From the NCBI GenBank assembly GCA_017591395.1, contig WEDG01000437.1:248001-312000 (forward strand): a DNA stretch of 64,000 nt, in the 5' to 3' direction. Both the position numbers and the translations under genes were made by a program. A model generated the notes under the pieces. That model worked only from the letters and a program-made list of their open reading frames with translations, made no database searches and had not been told where the DNA came from. Shown piece by piece: positions 48,501-59,193 of this stretch (its first letter is position 1; every line of letters begins with the position of its first letter). Source of the stretch: Schistocephalus solidus. Its lineage: Eukaryota; Platyhelminthes; Cestoda; Diphyllobothriidea; Diphyllobothriidae.

Positions 48501-51319
48501 TGATGCCAGAAACTATTCCGGTTTTCAGTTAAAATTATAAAAGCAGTTTCTTGATATGGTTTGTTGAGCTTCCATATAAAACTTTAAATACTACAAAGTC
48601 CAATCAGATGCCATGGCAGGCAAAGGCCTTAATAAGTAGTCTCATGTAAATTAGTGAAATAAAATCTTCTGAAGACTCGGATTTGGGAAGATCATGCAAC
48701 TCTGCAATGTCATGTTAGAAACGTAACATGACAATATTTAATAATTCCTAAGCTCTCTTCCAGGGACAGTGTGAAAATGGTTAATTTTAAAAAACCTAGC
48801 TCAAAATGACAATAGATAAATAATTAAATTGAAATATTGTTGTAGGCATAAATTGTCACTTTATTGTCATTACAAGGAATATTTACCCGTGCACAGATAT
48901 TTAACAGTAAGCTTACATTCGCGTGCACGTTGTTCGAACCACATTCATGGATTCCATTGTTCATTCTGTACATAAGCATCCTGTACATCCTGTACATAAG
49001 CATTAATCCTGAAACAGAAACGCACTTGATTAGATTGAATGCAGAGTTTTTAATAAAATGCATATAGGAAACATTGCACTGGTTTTCAGAGATTTCATAA
49101 TGGCGAGAGTTTTGAAACCTTTTTGTCAATTGCCGTGCCATACAATCTGCAAATGAGTTTATAAGGTTTAGTGTTTCCTGGCACTGGCAAAAGAATTTAA
49201 CCGCTGAAAAGAACGAGGTCGAGCGAGTGTGGGAATAATTTATTTGTCGATCCCGGCTTGCAAAGCCTCAACCGCTATAGAATCTTTACAGTCAAATGGA
49301 ATCAAGTTAACGTTAAATAAGTGCCAACGACGTGACTGCCAAACTTTTCCAGCCCATGTGGTCGTTCGAATCTTTAGCTGCTTCTTACGACGAACATATT
49401 AGACAGTTTTACATATGGCTTGAACCTTTATTGTTTTCGGTAATTTTATCCTGCATATATATGTTTACTCATTGGTACCCAAATGATTCTAGAATGGACG
49501 ACCTAAATTATGCTGCCGCACCAACCATCCACGTCGAATCATAGCAACTTAAATGTTCCAAATGTAAATAATTATTTTTGTAAAACATGCATAGTTAGGT
49601 TGATGAAATATCATTTTTAGCAACGATCGCTAATTTAATCGAATAATCAAATAGAAAAATGACTTTATGACAGGCCAAATATGTAAGAAATAATATAAAT
49701 GACAGCAGTGAACTAGGGTACGATAGAGGCACTTTAAAAGGAAAAACATAAACAACATCATATTTCAATTACGTGTGCGTGTAACATTGCTTTACAAAGA
49801 GGATATTGATATGACAAAAATGTCAACGGTCGTTTGGTCTGTACAATCAGAAAAACCCAAGTGCATTTCCTTCTTAACTCATATTTGGATCCTTGGTGTG
49901 TCCAGTTTCCTGTCCATAGTTCGAAGGCGTTGTTGATGGGAGTTATACAAGGACTGCGGTAAGGGATAAATATTTTTCACAGGCCACATGCGAAACGCCT
50001 GGATGAGGTTAAAAAAATAATATCAGCAGAATGTTACATTGGAATAACACCTCCTCTGCTTTGTGAACAGGAACATTATGTTGCATTTTTACAGATTCCA
50101 TTTGATGTCCGTGAAGGTTTCCTGCGATTTATGTTGACTGATATGGACTGCCAGTTTGATCGCCCTTAGTCTTCGCAGAGCTTGAAAACTGCATTTGATA
50201 TAATGTGTCTACGGGGAAGCTTGTCCTTTAAAAGAACACTGAAACCGAATCTGTAGGCTTATCTTAAAAATAAGACTTATTCAACGAATTCAATTTGTTT
50301 CGAAAATGAAAGTTTTGGAAAATAGTTCTCTGTCCGCTATAATGCTGTATTGAAATTATCATAGCATTGAATATATTTTGTTTTCTTTTGAGAGTTATGT
50401 AGTAAAGTTAATTGTTGGTTTAGTAATTTTAATAATGCCAGTGAAAGGAAAAATGTCACGAATGGATGCGTTTACTTTACCGTAGAACTATCCAGGGTTA
50501 TGTTTAGAAATATGTTCATTCTGAAAAAAACTGCAAAGCTTCATCTTTAAAAAAATAAGGATAAATTAGTTTGAGGTAGAACTGTAAGAATTGTATGTAG
50601 CTATTAAATAGATATTGTCACACGATTCAAAATCAAAACATTAAATTTCACTTATGCTCTCTGTCATTTAGGCAGTTCTCACGGGTAAAATTCAATTGAA
50701 TCACATTTATAAGATTAACATAATGGTTCTGTTTAAGGAAGTAACCGATCTGCTGTTGTCAACCGAATTTTCGTAAAATAATACAAATAAGTCATCACAC
50801 AGGATTCAGAGCTTGCATTCAGATTTGATAGGGGTCAATTTGGCCTCCGGAGGTTTAACGAGATATAAAAAGCGAGTTTAATTGCTTTGAGTTCATAGTC
50901 ATGAAATATCTAAGGGAATGCCTTAGAAGATGTTGTTGTTAATGTTAAAATTAGGGAGCGCTTTGTACAAAAGTGTGCCATTTGCCAAAATTACGCATGC
51001 GGTTTCGGTTAGAACTTTTTTTTATCCTTTCTTATATTTTTTTAGAAGTTAGCACTGTTTTTAAAGCAACCCTTTATGCAAAAATATAATCCGTTTATCA
51101 AGACCATGCAAACTAACATTTTACCATCCAGAGCCTTGACAAGCCCATTCTTCCTATCAGATTTTTATATTCTTTGTACATGTACTCTTTGAAAGCAGTC
51201 GGTTATGTTTGTTCGTCCTCATTTAATGGGTTTTTGTTCGACCTAAATTCTTTCGGATGCTGAGGTCATTTGGATAAATGTGTATACAATCTAAATTAAT
51301 TATAAAGATTCTTAAAAAT
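42545..51319. other. Long AT-rich intergenic spacer
   Basis: Nearly 9 kb without a supported gene. 42680-43210 is less AT-rich and may be an old repeat, but I cannot name it. Around 48955-49005 a short TGTACATAAGCATCC-like unit is repeated. The frame at 49332-49544 (+, 70 codons) contains a hydrophobic stretch but begins at GTG and is not recognisable. Confidence 0.5.
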
Positions 51320-52700
51320 AAAACAATTAAACTATATAACGAAGATGAACTGCATACTAACGACCAGAAGAAATTCAGGGATGTACATAAATAAAATGAT
51401 TGCGCCGATGAAGTAGAGGCAAAAATTACTGACTGCTTTAAAAGACCTCATGTAGGTAGTTTTCTAAGCGAACGTGACCTCGAACGCCTCAGACCAGTAG
51501 GTACACACATTCTTCTGACTCTATAGTCTACCGAAGATCCATAATAAAGGCTCGCAATGTCATCCGATTTTGGTCATGTGATACTCTCCTTATCGTGTGA
51601 TTGCAAAGTGTTTAGCAGAAACACTTAAGCCTGTTCAAAGTTGTCTAGCAACATGTTGCTACCGATATAGCTTTAAATGTATTGAAAACGTCAAATACCT
51701 TATTTAAATGACATCCGGATGCTATTTTGAAATGTCTCATCACTTTTAAAAACGTCCATGTCAATGATTCAGTCGATTACCTCTGTTAATTCCTATTAAA
51801 CGGTTAGCAAAAAGCAGGAATACAATAAAATGCACTTAAAGAATTAGTATTCCAATGCACATTAAATGTGCGGTTTCTTTTTGACGATCAATAAGCTAAG
51901 ACTCTACAGTGGATAGATTGAGGACAACTTTGTAATTGCAAAAGAAGAAAAAAATGTAGATTAACTATTAAATACCGTAAGCCTAACACAACTGTTGACC
52001 AAATTCAGGTTTGAGATATAAAAAACAGATGCAATTCCTTTCTTAGACGTATTTCAAAGCAGAAGAATCGGTGCTATGGTCTGAAGGAGCATTTATCGAA
52101 AGAAGGTTTGGTCTGGGCAATATCCGAACTAGTCCGTTTCTTGGTGCAAAGGGCTAAAAAAATGCTCGGCTGATAGTATTCAGGAGAAGCAAGGGAGGAT
52201 TAAAATGGTAAAGAAAACTCTATTATTCAAAGTCCCTTTTCAAGGGGATGCAGTTATTTAACTCCTTAAACGACGTCTACACCAAGCTCTTACCCAAACG
52301 TTCCAAGCAGCAAAAAACCTCTATTAAGAGGCAAATGGAAACATATGTTGCCGACTCGGTGTACCTTCATGTGCATTCACTCATTTGCTTGATTTAGTGA
52401 AGCAGTTTATGTCAGTCGCACGAGTTGGTGACTATCCAAAAGAATAACGGAAGACCTCCCAGCTTAGCTGAGAAAATTCGGAAGTAAAGAGCAAAAAAAC
52501 GCCATCCTGGTGCTTTTTTGTTGACCCTGAATAGTATGGACCCAAGTGAAGCTTTCAGTGTTATTTAAAAGGCCCCGCCAAACTACCCCAAACCACTAGC
52601 TTTACGTCTACTCGTAGCAGCAGAAGGGACTGCCATAAAGTTGAAGAAGCTGGTTTCCAACGGTCGAATTTCCTTGCGCTATCTTCCTCATATTACAGCT
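51320..52700 (+). pseudogene. Penelope-like retroelement RT/GIY-YIG fragment
   Basis: Translated pieces in several phases follow the Penelope order: SERDLERLRPVGTHI (about 51463-51510), SPYRVIAKCLAETLKPV (51585-51635), a VNDSVDYLC then ALKELVFQCTLNVRFLFD block (about 51750-51890), IPFLDV (52033-52050), SIYRKKVWSGQY (about 52090-52125), and an endonuclease-like EAVYVSRTSW...LSKRITEDLPA (about 52400-52465). Family reverse transcriptases normally carry a Y-x-DD box between the FLFD and PFLDV blocks; it is missing here, so the catalytic region is deleted. Many frameshifts and stops. Such elements encode one protein that nicks and reverse-transcribes; this copy is dead. Confidence 0.75.
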
Positions 52701-55065
52701 CCATTTCTGCCACCTCTCACCATATTTTTTTATCATCCGTCCTCTATGCACATCTCTAACATTACCCACTTGCACAAACAGAAGAACATAATTTGTTTAG
52801 GTTTTAAATTTCTTCTACGTTCCAATGTTCCCTTTAATTGTACTAGCCTTTAGAAAAATATGCTTACCAAAATCCTTTAAAATAGAATTTGTTTCATTGA
52901 AATTTTATCAACAAATATCCGACGATTTACGGGTTTGATCTTTCCTACCTTGTTTAAAAATAAAATTAATTATTTCTCCGGTTTAAATGCTATGGCGCTT
53001 ACAGAGAAGAGTTTAACACGTTACGTAACTGTCTGCTTACTAATGCTTACACTGTTACATGAATGTAAAACTAAAACTTTACGTTGACATAACATTATAT
53101 TATTTTGTATGGTAAAACGAAATAATATTTTGCTTTCGTTCAATAAGTTGTCTTAGCATAAATTCCTTTTTGATAATAAATTTGAAGGATTATTACTACG
53201 GGGTATAGTTTGGCTCGAAAAAGTGGCCTACAGAGCTTGTGTATCTGTTACGTTACGAACATTACGTACGTTACGAACGTATATAAGCACGTTCGCGTGT
53301 CAGACGTATTTAATTCATCGACAGATCTGGTCACAGAAGATCTGTCAATATGCCACCTATAAAATGGACGTTTCCTCAAAAAGAAAATGCAGTTGTTTAG
53401 TAATATGTTTTATATTGCTTACCAAAAACACCTTCCAATGTATCAAAATCTCTGTCGCACCCTGATTTTTTCAAGTTTCCATAGAAAAAACTGACAGGTT
53501 TTGTCCTCGCAAAGTTCTTGTGTATCCCTTTCCGAATGAGCGGAGTCCCAATAATATTAAAACGTGCCTCCATGTTGTCTGATTGCAAATGCTTATTCTG
53601 TTACCGAATCTCTCTTTGAATGTTGAAATAGAACTTTGCATTAAAATAGATTGTATAACTTTAAACGGCGTTACTACCTTATTGGTGGCTCTCGTTCAAT
53701 AAGCTGCATTATCATAGGTTTCTGCTGATTCTAGTCTCGAATAATATTCAATACGGAATATTGTACACATGGATTTTGATCGTCCAGAGCTTGCGCAATA
53801 CGTTTTTTCAGTTAATAAACTATCCACAGTGCGTCTGCCAATATGAATGCTGGAATAACCACACTTGTGTCTATCAACTAAAAATGGTACATTTTGAAAG
53901 CTGTTAAGGCCATGTTTTGCCCGACGGCGTCAACTTGAATGGTATTTATACATTCTAGTTAAGATTTATCATGGTACATAATTCGTTAAACATACAGAGC
54001 TATCCAGCGAAAATATGTCTGGCAGCATGAAGGTAAAAATGAATTACTATTTGATTTATTAAAGGAGTCAATATTCGCATGGAAAATTCGAAGTCAACAG
54101 GCAAATATAACATAGATTCTCATATATAGCGTTCAATTATTTGATAGTTTAACGCCTCAGGGTTAATTCCATACCAAAAGAAATCAAGGTTTCAGGGAAA
54201 AAGCATATTGCATTAAAACTTGCGTATTTGAATCCAAACAATAAGAGTTTTGTAGTTCGTCTCTTATTGGAATTTTAGTCACTGAAGAAACTGTAAAGAT
54301 GCTGCTAGGCAGGGTACTGAATATATCAATTAGAAGGCCTCAAATTTATGGGCCAAAGAGTTATTTCAAAATCAATACCATAAGCATGCTATTTGGCAAT
54401 TTTATAGTACAAACTCTTATAAAGTCTTTTAAAATAAAGCTCAATTTTCGACGTCTTCCATTCGTTCAAAATATCGCACTTGTAATTACACTTCGGTATA
54501 CTAAACAAATATGATATTGTTTTCGTTCTTGAAACACGTACGTTTAGACTTGAAGATTATAAACTTGTATTGGATGAATTCTTTAAGTAATGACACTCTA
54601 CTCATGCCAATACAATTATAATACGCATATGCCTATTTGGAGGGGCCAGGTAGTGCCTTTGATGACTCTTAATATAAAGTAAAGTTTGCATATTTATTAT
54701 CTTGGCTCTTAACGATGAGAAAGTGTTCCAGTCAGAATGCATTATTTTAAACTGGTGTGGCTAACCACAGCAAGACTTTTTTTCTTGCAACTATTCGCGT
54801 AGGTCAATAGCGTTTCTCATGCACGGTTTTCAAGCTGACATTTTGTCATCCATTTAGATGCCTACAATTATTCCGAAGCGTTCAGGAGGAAATATTTAAA
54901 GTGCATGCCTTCTAGACCAATTGTTTGTAGTGTCAGGCCACAAAATATTTGCTATCCCAAATATTTGATTTAGATTATATTAACAAATCATCAAATGCAA
55001 ATTATATAGAACTTGAAAATTTGCAAACGTTTTTCCACCATTATTATTATTAATGATTGTTCCTG

Positions 55066-55066
<1 letters not shown>
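52701..55066. other. AT-rich intergenic spacer
   Basis: No supported gene. At about 53245-53290 a small cluster of TTACGAACGT-like repeats forms overlapping palindromes. Otherwise nothing is visible. Confidence 0.5.

Positions 55067-55116
<50 letters not shown>
55067..55116. repeat. (TA)25 microsatellite
   Basis: A perfect TA run of 50 bases. Unlike the other TA tracts, no short element is recognisable next to it. Confidence 0.95.
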
Positions 55117-55119
<3 letters not shown>

Positions 55120-56354
55120 AGTAGATTCGCTAAATCATGAAATGTGAGGATAAATAGTTTAGGTTGCAGTATAGCAAAGATTTTATGATATTATTTTTTT
55201 TGGATTCAATTGATGCTCAAAATTTATTAATCATGGAGTTTACTGCAAATATGTTTATTTAAGGTAAAATGGAACTTAACAGGGCCAAATCGGATGTTTC
55301 TTGCTATCCAAAAATTATCCCGCGCTACTTTAACCTCCAGGTCAAAACTTTTTGTTCTTTGCATTGAACTTTGCATGGACATTAATATACGACGGAGAAT
55401 ATTTCAATATCTACTTGAATAAAACGGAAAATGTGGTCTTGCTTTCAGGATAATGCAGGTATGAGAAATAACTTTGTTTCCATAAAATCAACCTGACCAC
55501 TAGCCAATCTGACTAAAATTGAACTTGCTTCCCAAACCTTTGGAAGCAGTTTCCACCGCTAGCTCAATCTCTTTTATGTATGACTGAACGCGTCGTCTGT
55601 AGCCCTGTCGCCTGTAACAGCAACCGGAAATTCCTAAAACTGTTGCTTTTAGTATTCTTCTCCTGCTTATCGGGGCTTTATAAGATTATTGTAGTGCTCC
55701 GAGAACACCTTAACTACTTAGCTGCCATATGAATTTCTAAGATCTTCCAATTGTTTATAGCGACGAATACGGTGATATGCCGCGGAGATAAATAAATAAA
55801 GGCCATTGTCACTCCCTCTAGCCTTTCCCAGGCATCAGTCAGTTATCCTAACGCCTAAATTTTTCGATGCAGGGATATGAAAAAATCAGCAAGTTCACCT
55901 TGGCGTCTGCTCTTAGGCATGCCAAGGTGTTTCCCCCCTCTTATAATGTGTACAGACTCTGAGATACTATCCTAGACTCGAAACCTTAGACGTTTTCCCA
56001 ATAAGGTATCGTGATTTCAATACCTTTGCGTATATCAGACATCAACTTTTTCAATCTCCCTTCATATTAAATGCTCGTTTAACCAAACTTCTGAAAACCT
56101 CTTTATAATATCCTTCATTTTTGTTCATGTTAAACACATCAATCCCTCAGCTGGCGATTTATAGATGCATGCATTCTTCCACTTGACATCTATGGTTCAC
56201 TCGTTCTTTTCCAACTTTGCTTTAAACATATTTTCTAATTTAAAAAAAGCATCCTCCGAATTATCTTTTCTGCTACCGATGTTTCTTTTATTTTTTGTGC
56301 TCAAGATAATAAACCGACGGTTTGCAACTAATAAACAAATTTTCTGACTGAAAA
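55117..56354. other. Spacer upstream of the Penelope-like fragment
   Basis: AT-rich. I could not extend the Penelope reading frame upstream into this stretch, so the element is probably 5' truncated near 56355. Confidence 0.45.
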
Positions 56355-57175
56355 CCTGAATTCATTTTTGACACAGAGGCTGATGAACAACTCCCATTTC
56401 TGGATGTCCTCGTATAAAGAAAAACTGATGGATCATTACATATACCAATTTATCGCAAAGAAGAATATTCGGAGGTCATTGTACACTTTGTGAGTAACCA
56501 CTTCTTCTATCATAAAAAGAGTTCTTCTATAGTCTCATAACTCCAGCTAAAATGCACTGCTCTAATGAAGGCAGTTATCAGGCAGAAATGAAAAACCTCC
56601 AAAAATGGATACCCACGTGACTTCGTGCATCATTGTCTAAAGCGACAAGAATTAAAACAGAAAGGTATTTTTAAAGACACGGCCACTCTTGCACCGAAAC
56701 CGATGACATGGCGAACTCTCCCATACGTGAAAACTGTGTCCGAACTTTTCGAAAGACAACGATGAATAGACAACATGCCGAATCTACATTACGCTCACAG
56801 CGTGTTCACCCTAAAGAAAAGGATTGGCTACCTTGATAGAAAAGGTGTTGTTTACAAAATCATACGTTCCAGATGTGATGCTGCTTATTGTCGGCACACC
56901 GAGAAATCCAGTTTAACCCGCATACACGAACATCAGTCAGCGGTCATAAGACGAGACCACCTATCCTATGTTGCAATGCACACATAAGATACTGGGCATT
57001 AATTCGCATGCGAGAGCACTTGGATCGTGGGTCAAATGCTCGATGAGAAAAGGTTGTTTATTTCTGGAAGCAATGCACTCAGATGAGGCATGCATCAAAC
57101 GGCATTTCGATTTATATGCCACATACAAAATCCTCAAGGACAAATTCAAATGCGCACGACCAAGGATGACGGGAT
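56355..57175 (+). pseudogene. Penelope-like element 3' RT and GIY-YIG endonuclease
   Basis: A 5'-truncated copy. It opens with EFIFDTEADEQLPFLDVLV (about 56359-56415) and a TAA, then RKTDGS and IYRK (the PFLDV...R..DG...YRK block of Penelope RTs), an NGYPRDFVHHCLKRQ-like block (about 56600-56650), LPYVKTVSELF (about 56720-56750), then the GIY-YIG region: GVVYKI (about 56845), a TRIHEH block and VAMHT, each typical of the family. The YIG position reads YCR, so the endonuclease is also damaged. Several stops and shifts. Its 3' tail (57152-57357) runs into a (TA)24 tract. Penelope elements are candidate drivers for the hammerhead elements nearby. Confidence 0.75.
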
Positions 57176-57354
57176 GACAAAAACTACTTTATGCGTATTG
57201 GCGCGAAAATTGCCAAACCGAAAAATCTTCTGTTAGACAAGGTTAATCAGTTAATTGTTCTTGTACATATTCCAAAGTCTGAAGAGAAGCTGTGCCACCA
57301 GTTTCAAAAATGTTTGAACTAAATTTTGTTTTTCCCAAAGCATTTCATCTCTTC

Positions 57355-57357
<3 letters not shown>
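57152..57357 (+). repeat. Penelope-like element 3' tail, copy 1
   Basis: This tail matches 59194-59399 along its length (shared CACGACCAA, GGATGACAAA, GCGTATTGGCGC, AATCTTCTGTTAGA, GTTAATTGTT, AAAGTCTGA, ATCTCTTC). It ends at the (TA)n tract. At 57279 it holds CUGAAGA followed by a 7-bp hairpin, possibly a worn hammerhead. Confidence 0.75.

Positions 57358-57405
<48 letters not shown>
57358..57405. repeat. (TA)24 microsatellite
   Basis: A perfect TA run joins the Penelope tail to the first unit of the hammerhead SINE array. Confidence 0.95.
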
Positions 57406-57408
<3 letters not shown>

Positions 57409-57419
57409 GGATTGGGTAT

Positions 57420-57465
57420 GACTGGCTGATGAAGGCTTATAAGCCAGAAATTGGCATTCCGGGTC
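57420..57465 (+). ncRNA. Hammerhead ribozyme, array site 1
   Basis: CUGAUGA and GAAA are intact. Stem II is GGCUUAUAAGCC, also palindromic. Stem III (AUUGGCAU) is weakened and a G is inserted in the 3' strand of stem I. The predicted cut is near 57458/57459. Reduced activity is likely. Confidence 0.65.
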
Positions 57466-57633
57466 TGCTTTGTCTTTGTCGGTTCCATTCCATCATATGC
57501 TGCACGTCGATATGCGACCACCTGCGAGGGCTCTAGTCTGAGCTCCAGGGCGCAACGGAACATGCATGTTCCTTAAGCAGATCGGTGAGTCCCACACTAT
57601 CATCATATTCCCGATCACAACCGACAAAACAAC

Positions 57634-57703
57634 GAGCCGGTGGCTTAATGGTAGAGCGTTCGACTCAAACACCAAAGCTCGCGGGTTCGAATCCCAGGTG
57701 TGC
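57634..57703 (+). promoter_or_regulatory. tRNA-like head with Pol III boxes, unit 1
   Basis: A box TGGCTTAATGG at 57641-57651 and a perfect B box GGTTCGAATCC at 57684-57694, spaced 32 bases apart, as in tRNA genes. The ends do not form a proper acceptor stem, so it is a promoter relic and not a tRNA gene. Confidence 0.8.
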
Positions 57704-57722
57704 TACACTTTCGACTTGGTAT

Positions 57723-57766
57723 GACTGGCTGGTGACGCTAATAAGCCAGAAATGGCCATTCCGGTC
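57723..57766 (+). ncRNA. Hammerhead ribozyme, array site 2 (core mutated)
   Basis: Stem I GACUGG/CCGGUC, GAAA and stem III AUGGCCAU are intact. The core reads CUGGUGA (A6 to G) and stem II has lost one base. It is probably inactive. Confidence 0.6.
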
Positions 57767-57939
57767 TCCTTTGTCTTTGTCGGTTCCATTCCATCATATG
57801 CTACACGTCACTATGCGACCGCCACTAAGTGAGGCTCTAGTCTGAGCTCCAGGGCAATAATGGAACATGGCTGTTCCTAAAGCAGCAGATCGGCGTGAGC
57901 CCCACACTATCATCATATTCCCCGATCTGACAAAACAAC

Positions 57940-58010
57940 GAGCCCGTGGCTCAATGGTAGAGCATTCGACTCAAATACCAAATGTCACGGGTTTCGAATT
58001 CCAGGTGTGC
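57940..58010 (+). promoter_or_regulatory. tRNA-like head with Pol III boxes, unit 2
   Basis: The A box TGGCTCAATGG is perfect. The B box is disrupted by an extra T and a changed 3' half (GGTTTCGAATTCC). Confidence 0.7.
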
Positions 58011-58029
58011 CACACTTGGGATTGGGTAT

Positions 58030-58076
58030 GACTGGCTGATGACGGCACATGCTCGGGTGAAATGGCCATTCCGGTC
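58030..58076 (+). ncRNA. Hammerhead ribozyme, array site 3
   Basis: CUGAUGA (58036-58042), GAAA (58059-58062), stem I GACUGG/CCGGUC and stem III AUGGCCAU are all intact, with a predicted cut at 58070/58071. Stem II has been replaced by a poorly pairing stretch, the only visible defect. Confidence 0.65.
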
Positions 58077-58244
58077 TCCTTTGTCTTTGTCAGTTCCATT
58101 CCATCATATGCTCTACGTCGCTATGCGACCGCCTGCGAGGGCTCTAGTCTGAGCTCCAGGGCACAACGGATTATGCATGCTCCTTAAACAGATCGGTGAG
58201 CCCCACACTATTATCATATTCCCGATCACAACCGACAAAACAAC

Positions 58245-58314
58245 GAGCCCGTGGCTCAATGGTAGAGCTTTCGACTCAAATACCAAAGGTCGTGGGTCTG
58301 GAACTCAGGTGTGC
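58245..58314 (+). promoter_or_regulatory. tRNA-like head with Pol III boxes, unit 3
   Basis: The A box TGGCTCAATGG is intact. The B box is degraded (GGTCTGGAACTC). Confidence 0.65.
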
Positions 58315-58341
58315 CACGCTAATTTGGGACTTTTCGAGTAT

Positions 58342-58384
58342 GACCATTGACGGCTTATAAACCAGAAATGGCCATTCCTTGCCC
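58342..58384 (+). ncRNA. Hammerhead remnant, array site 4 (deleted core)
   Basis: A small deletion removes the 3' part of stem I and the start of CUGAUGA, leaving AUUGACGG. GAAA and AUGGCCAU remain, but the 3' strand of stem I is lost. It is inactive. Confidence 0.6.
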
Positions 58385-58554
58385 CCCCTTATTTCTGTCG
58401 GTTCCATTCCATCATATGCTACACGTCGCGATGACCGCCTGTGAGGGTGGCTCTAGTCTTGAGCTCCAGGGCACAACGGAACATGCATATTCCTAAAGCA
58501 GATCGGTGAGCCCCATACTATCATCATATTCCCGATCACAACCGACAAAACAAC

Positions 58555-58624
58555 GAGCCCGTGGCTCAATGGTAGAGCGTTCGACTGAAATACCAAAAGT
58601 CGCGGGTTCGAGTCCTAGGTGTGC
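58555..58624 (+). promoter_or_regulatory. tRNA-like head with Pol III boxes, unit 4
   Basis: A box TGGCTCAATGG and B box GGTTCGAGTCC, both good consensus matches. This is the best promoter in the array and it sits just upstream of the best array ribozyme. Confidence 0.8.
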
Positions 58625-58643
58625 AATACTTGGGATTGGGTAT

Positions 58644-58688
58644 GACTGGCTGATGACGGCTAATAAGCCAGAAATGGCCATTTCGGTC
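58644..58688 (+). ncRNA. Intact type I hammerhead ribozyme, array site 5
   Basis: Stem I GACUGG (58644-58649) with UCGGUC (58683-58688), six pairs including two G-U; CUGAUGA 58650-58656; stem II GGCU-AAUA-AGCC (58658-58669) after a C-A mismatch; GAAA 58671-58674; palindromic stem III AUGGCCAU 58674-58681; triplet AUU with the cut predicted at 58682/58683. Beyond stem I a UAU/U internal loop is followed by GG/CC, the same arrangement as at 42470-42524. No core base is missing. AUU is a permitted but weaker cleavage triplet than GUC. Confidence 0.8.
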
Positions 58689-58819
58689 TCCCTTGTCTTT
58701 GTCGATTCCATTCCATCATATGCTGCACGTCGCTATGCGATCAATTGCGAGGGCTCTGAGCTCCAGGCACAACGTCACATGCATGTTCCTTAAGCAGATC
58801 CATAAGCCCCCACACTATC

Positions 58820-58837
58820 ATATATATATATATATAT
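58820..58837. repeat. (TA)9 microsatellite at the array end
   Basis: A TA run follows the CACACTATC end of the last unit directly, as at 42273, consistent with a tail or target site of the SINE. Confidence 0.9.
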
Positions 58838-59182
58838 GCAGAGATTAGACACCACAGAGATCACGGATAAATTAAAACAGTCTGTTTCGGACTTTTTATG
58901 CTTTTATTCAGCCAAACCCTGACTTACAGCTGGGACTGGAAACACAAACATGCGTTCGAGTACGGCGCAGACAGTCCACACACTGTAACTAGCGGATGCG
59001 TCATAAGCACTTCATCGAACTGACGTTCATCAGTGCCTCACCACCTGTCATTCTCTTTCGTTGCAGATCGGGTATTTATTATAACTTGGCCGACTTCGGC
59101 CTGGTAATTGGTTGCCACCCATACGGAGCTTGTTTGCTTCGGGAAGCCACTAGATCGGTGTGCGACTATTCCTGTTTGACCA
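58837..59182 (-). mobile_element. Candidate solo LTR or retroelement terminal region
   Basis: A 346-base block starting TG and ending CA. On the - strand it has a TATA-like TATAATAAATACC (about 59085-59072) and, about 170 bases later, AATAAA (58909-58904), the promoter/polyadenylation order of an LTR. No matching target duplication and no internal retroviral-type coding region are visible. It could equally be the 3' end of another element. Confidence 0.35.
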
Positions 59183-59193
59183 AATAACCGATC

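Larger units (their letters stand above)
57406..58819 (+). mobile_element. Tandem array of Pol III-type SINE with hammerheads
   Basis: Four tRNA-like heads at 57634, 57940, 58245 and 58555 (spacing 306, 305 and 310) alternate with five hammerhead regions at 57420, 57723, 58030, about 58342 and 58644. Each unit runs: a leader with CCGATCACAACCGAC, a tRNA-like head with A and B boxes, the hammerhead, a body ending GAGCTCCAGGGCACAACGG, and CCCCACACTATC. The array starts inside a unit straight after (TA)24 and ends at a unit's CACACTATC followed by (TA)n. Five predicted cut sites would release RNAs of about 302-310 nt from a read-through transcript. This is the layout of Schistosoma Sm-alpha elements and of retrozymes, but I recognise no named family. 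Confidence 0.88.

Noticed and set aside
57634..58624. Four sequences resembling tRNA genes
   Set aside because: A and B boxes are good, but the acceptor stem does not pair and each repeats within the SINE unit, so they are promoter heads and not tRNAs.
59004..59040. CUGAUGA on - within the LTR-like block, with an adjacent hairpin
   Set aside because: No GAAA follows at the right place (GAAG instead), the flanks pair with each other and not as stems I and III, so it is not a hammerhead.
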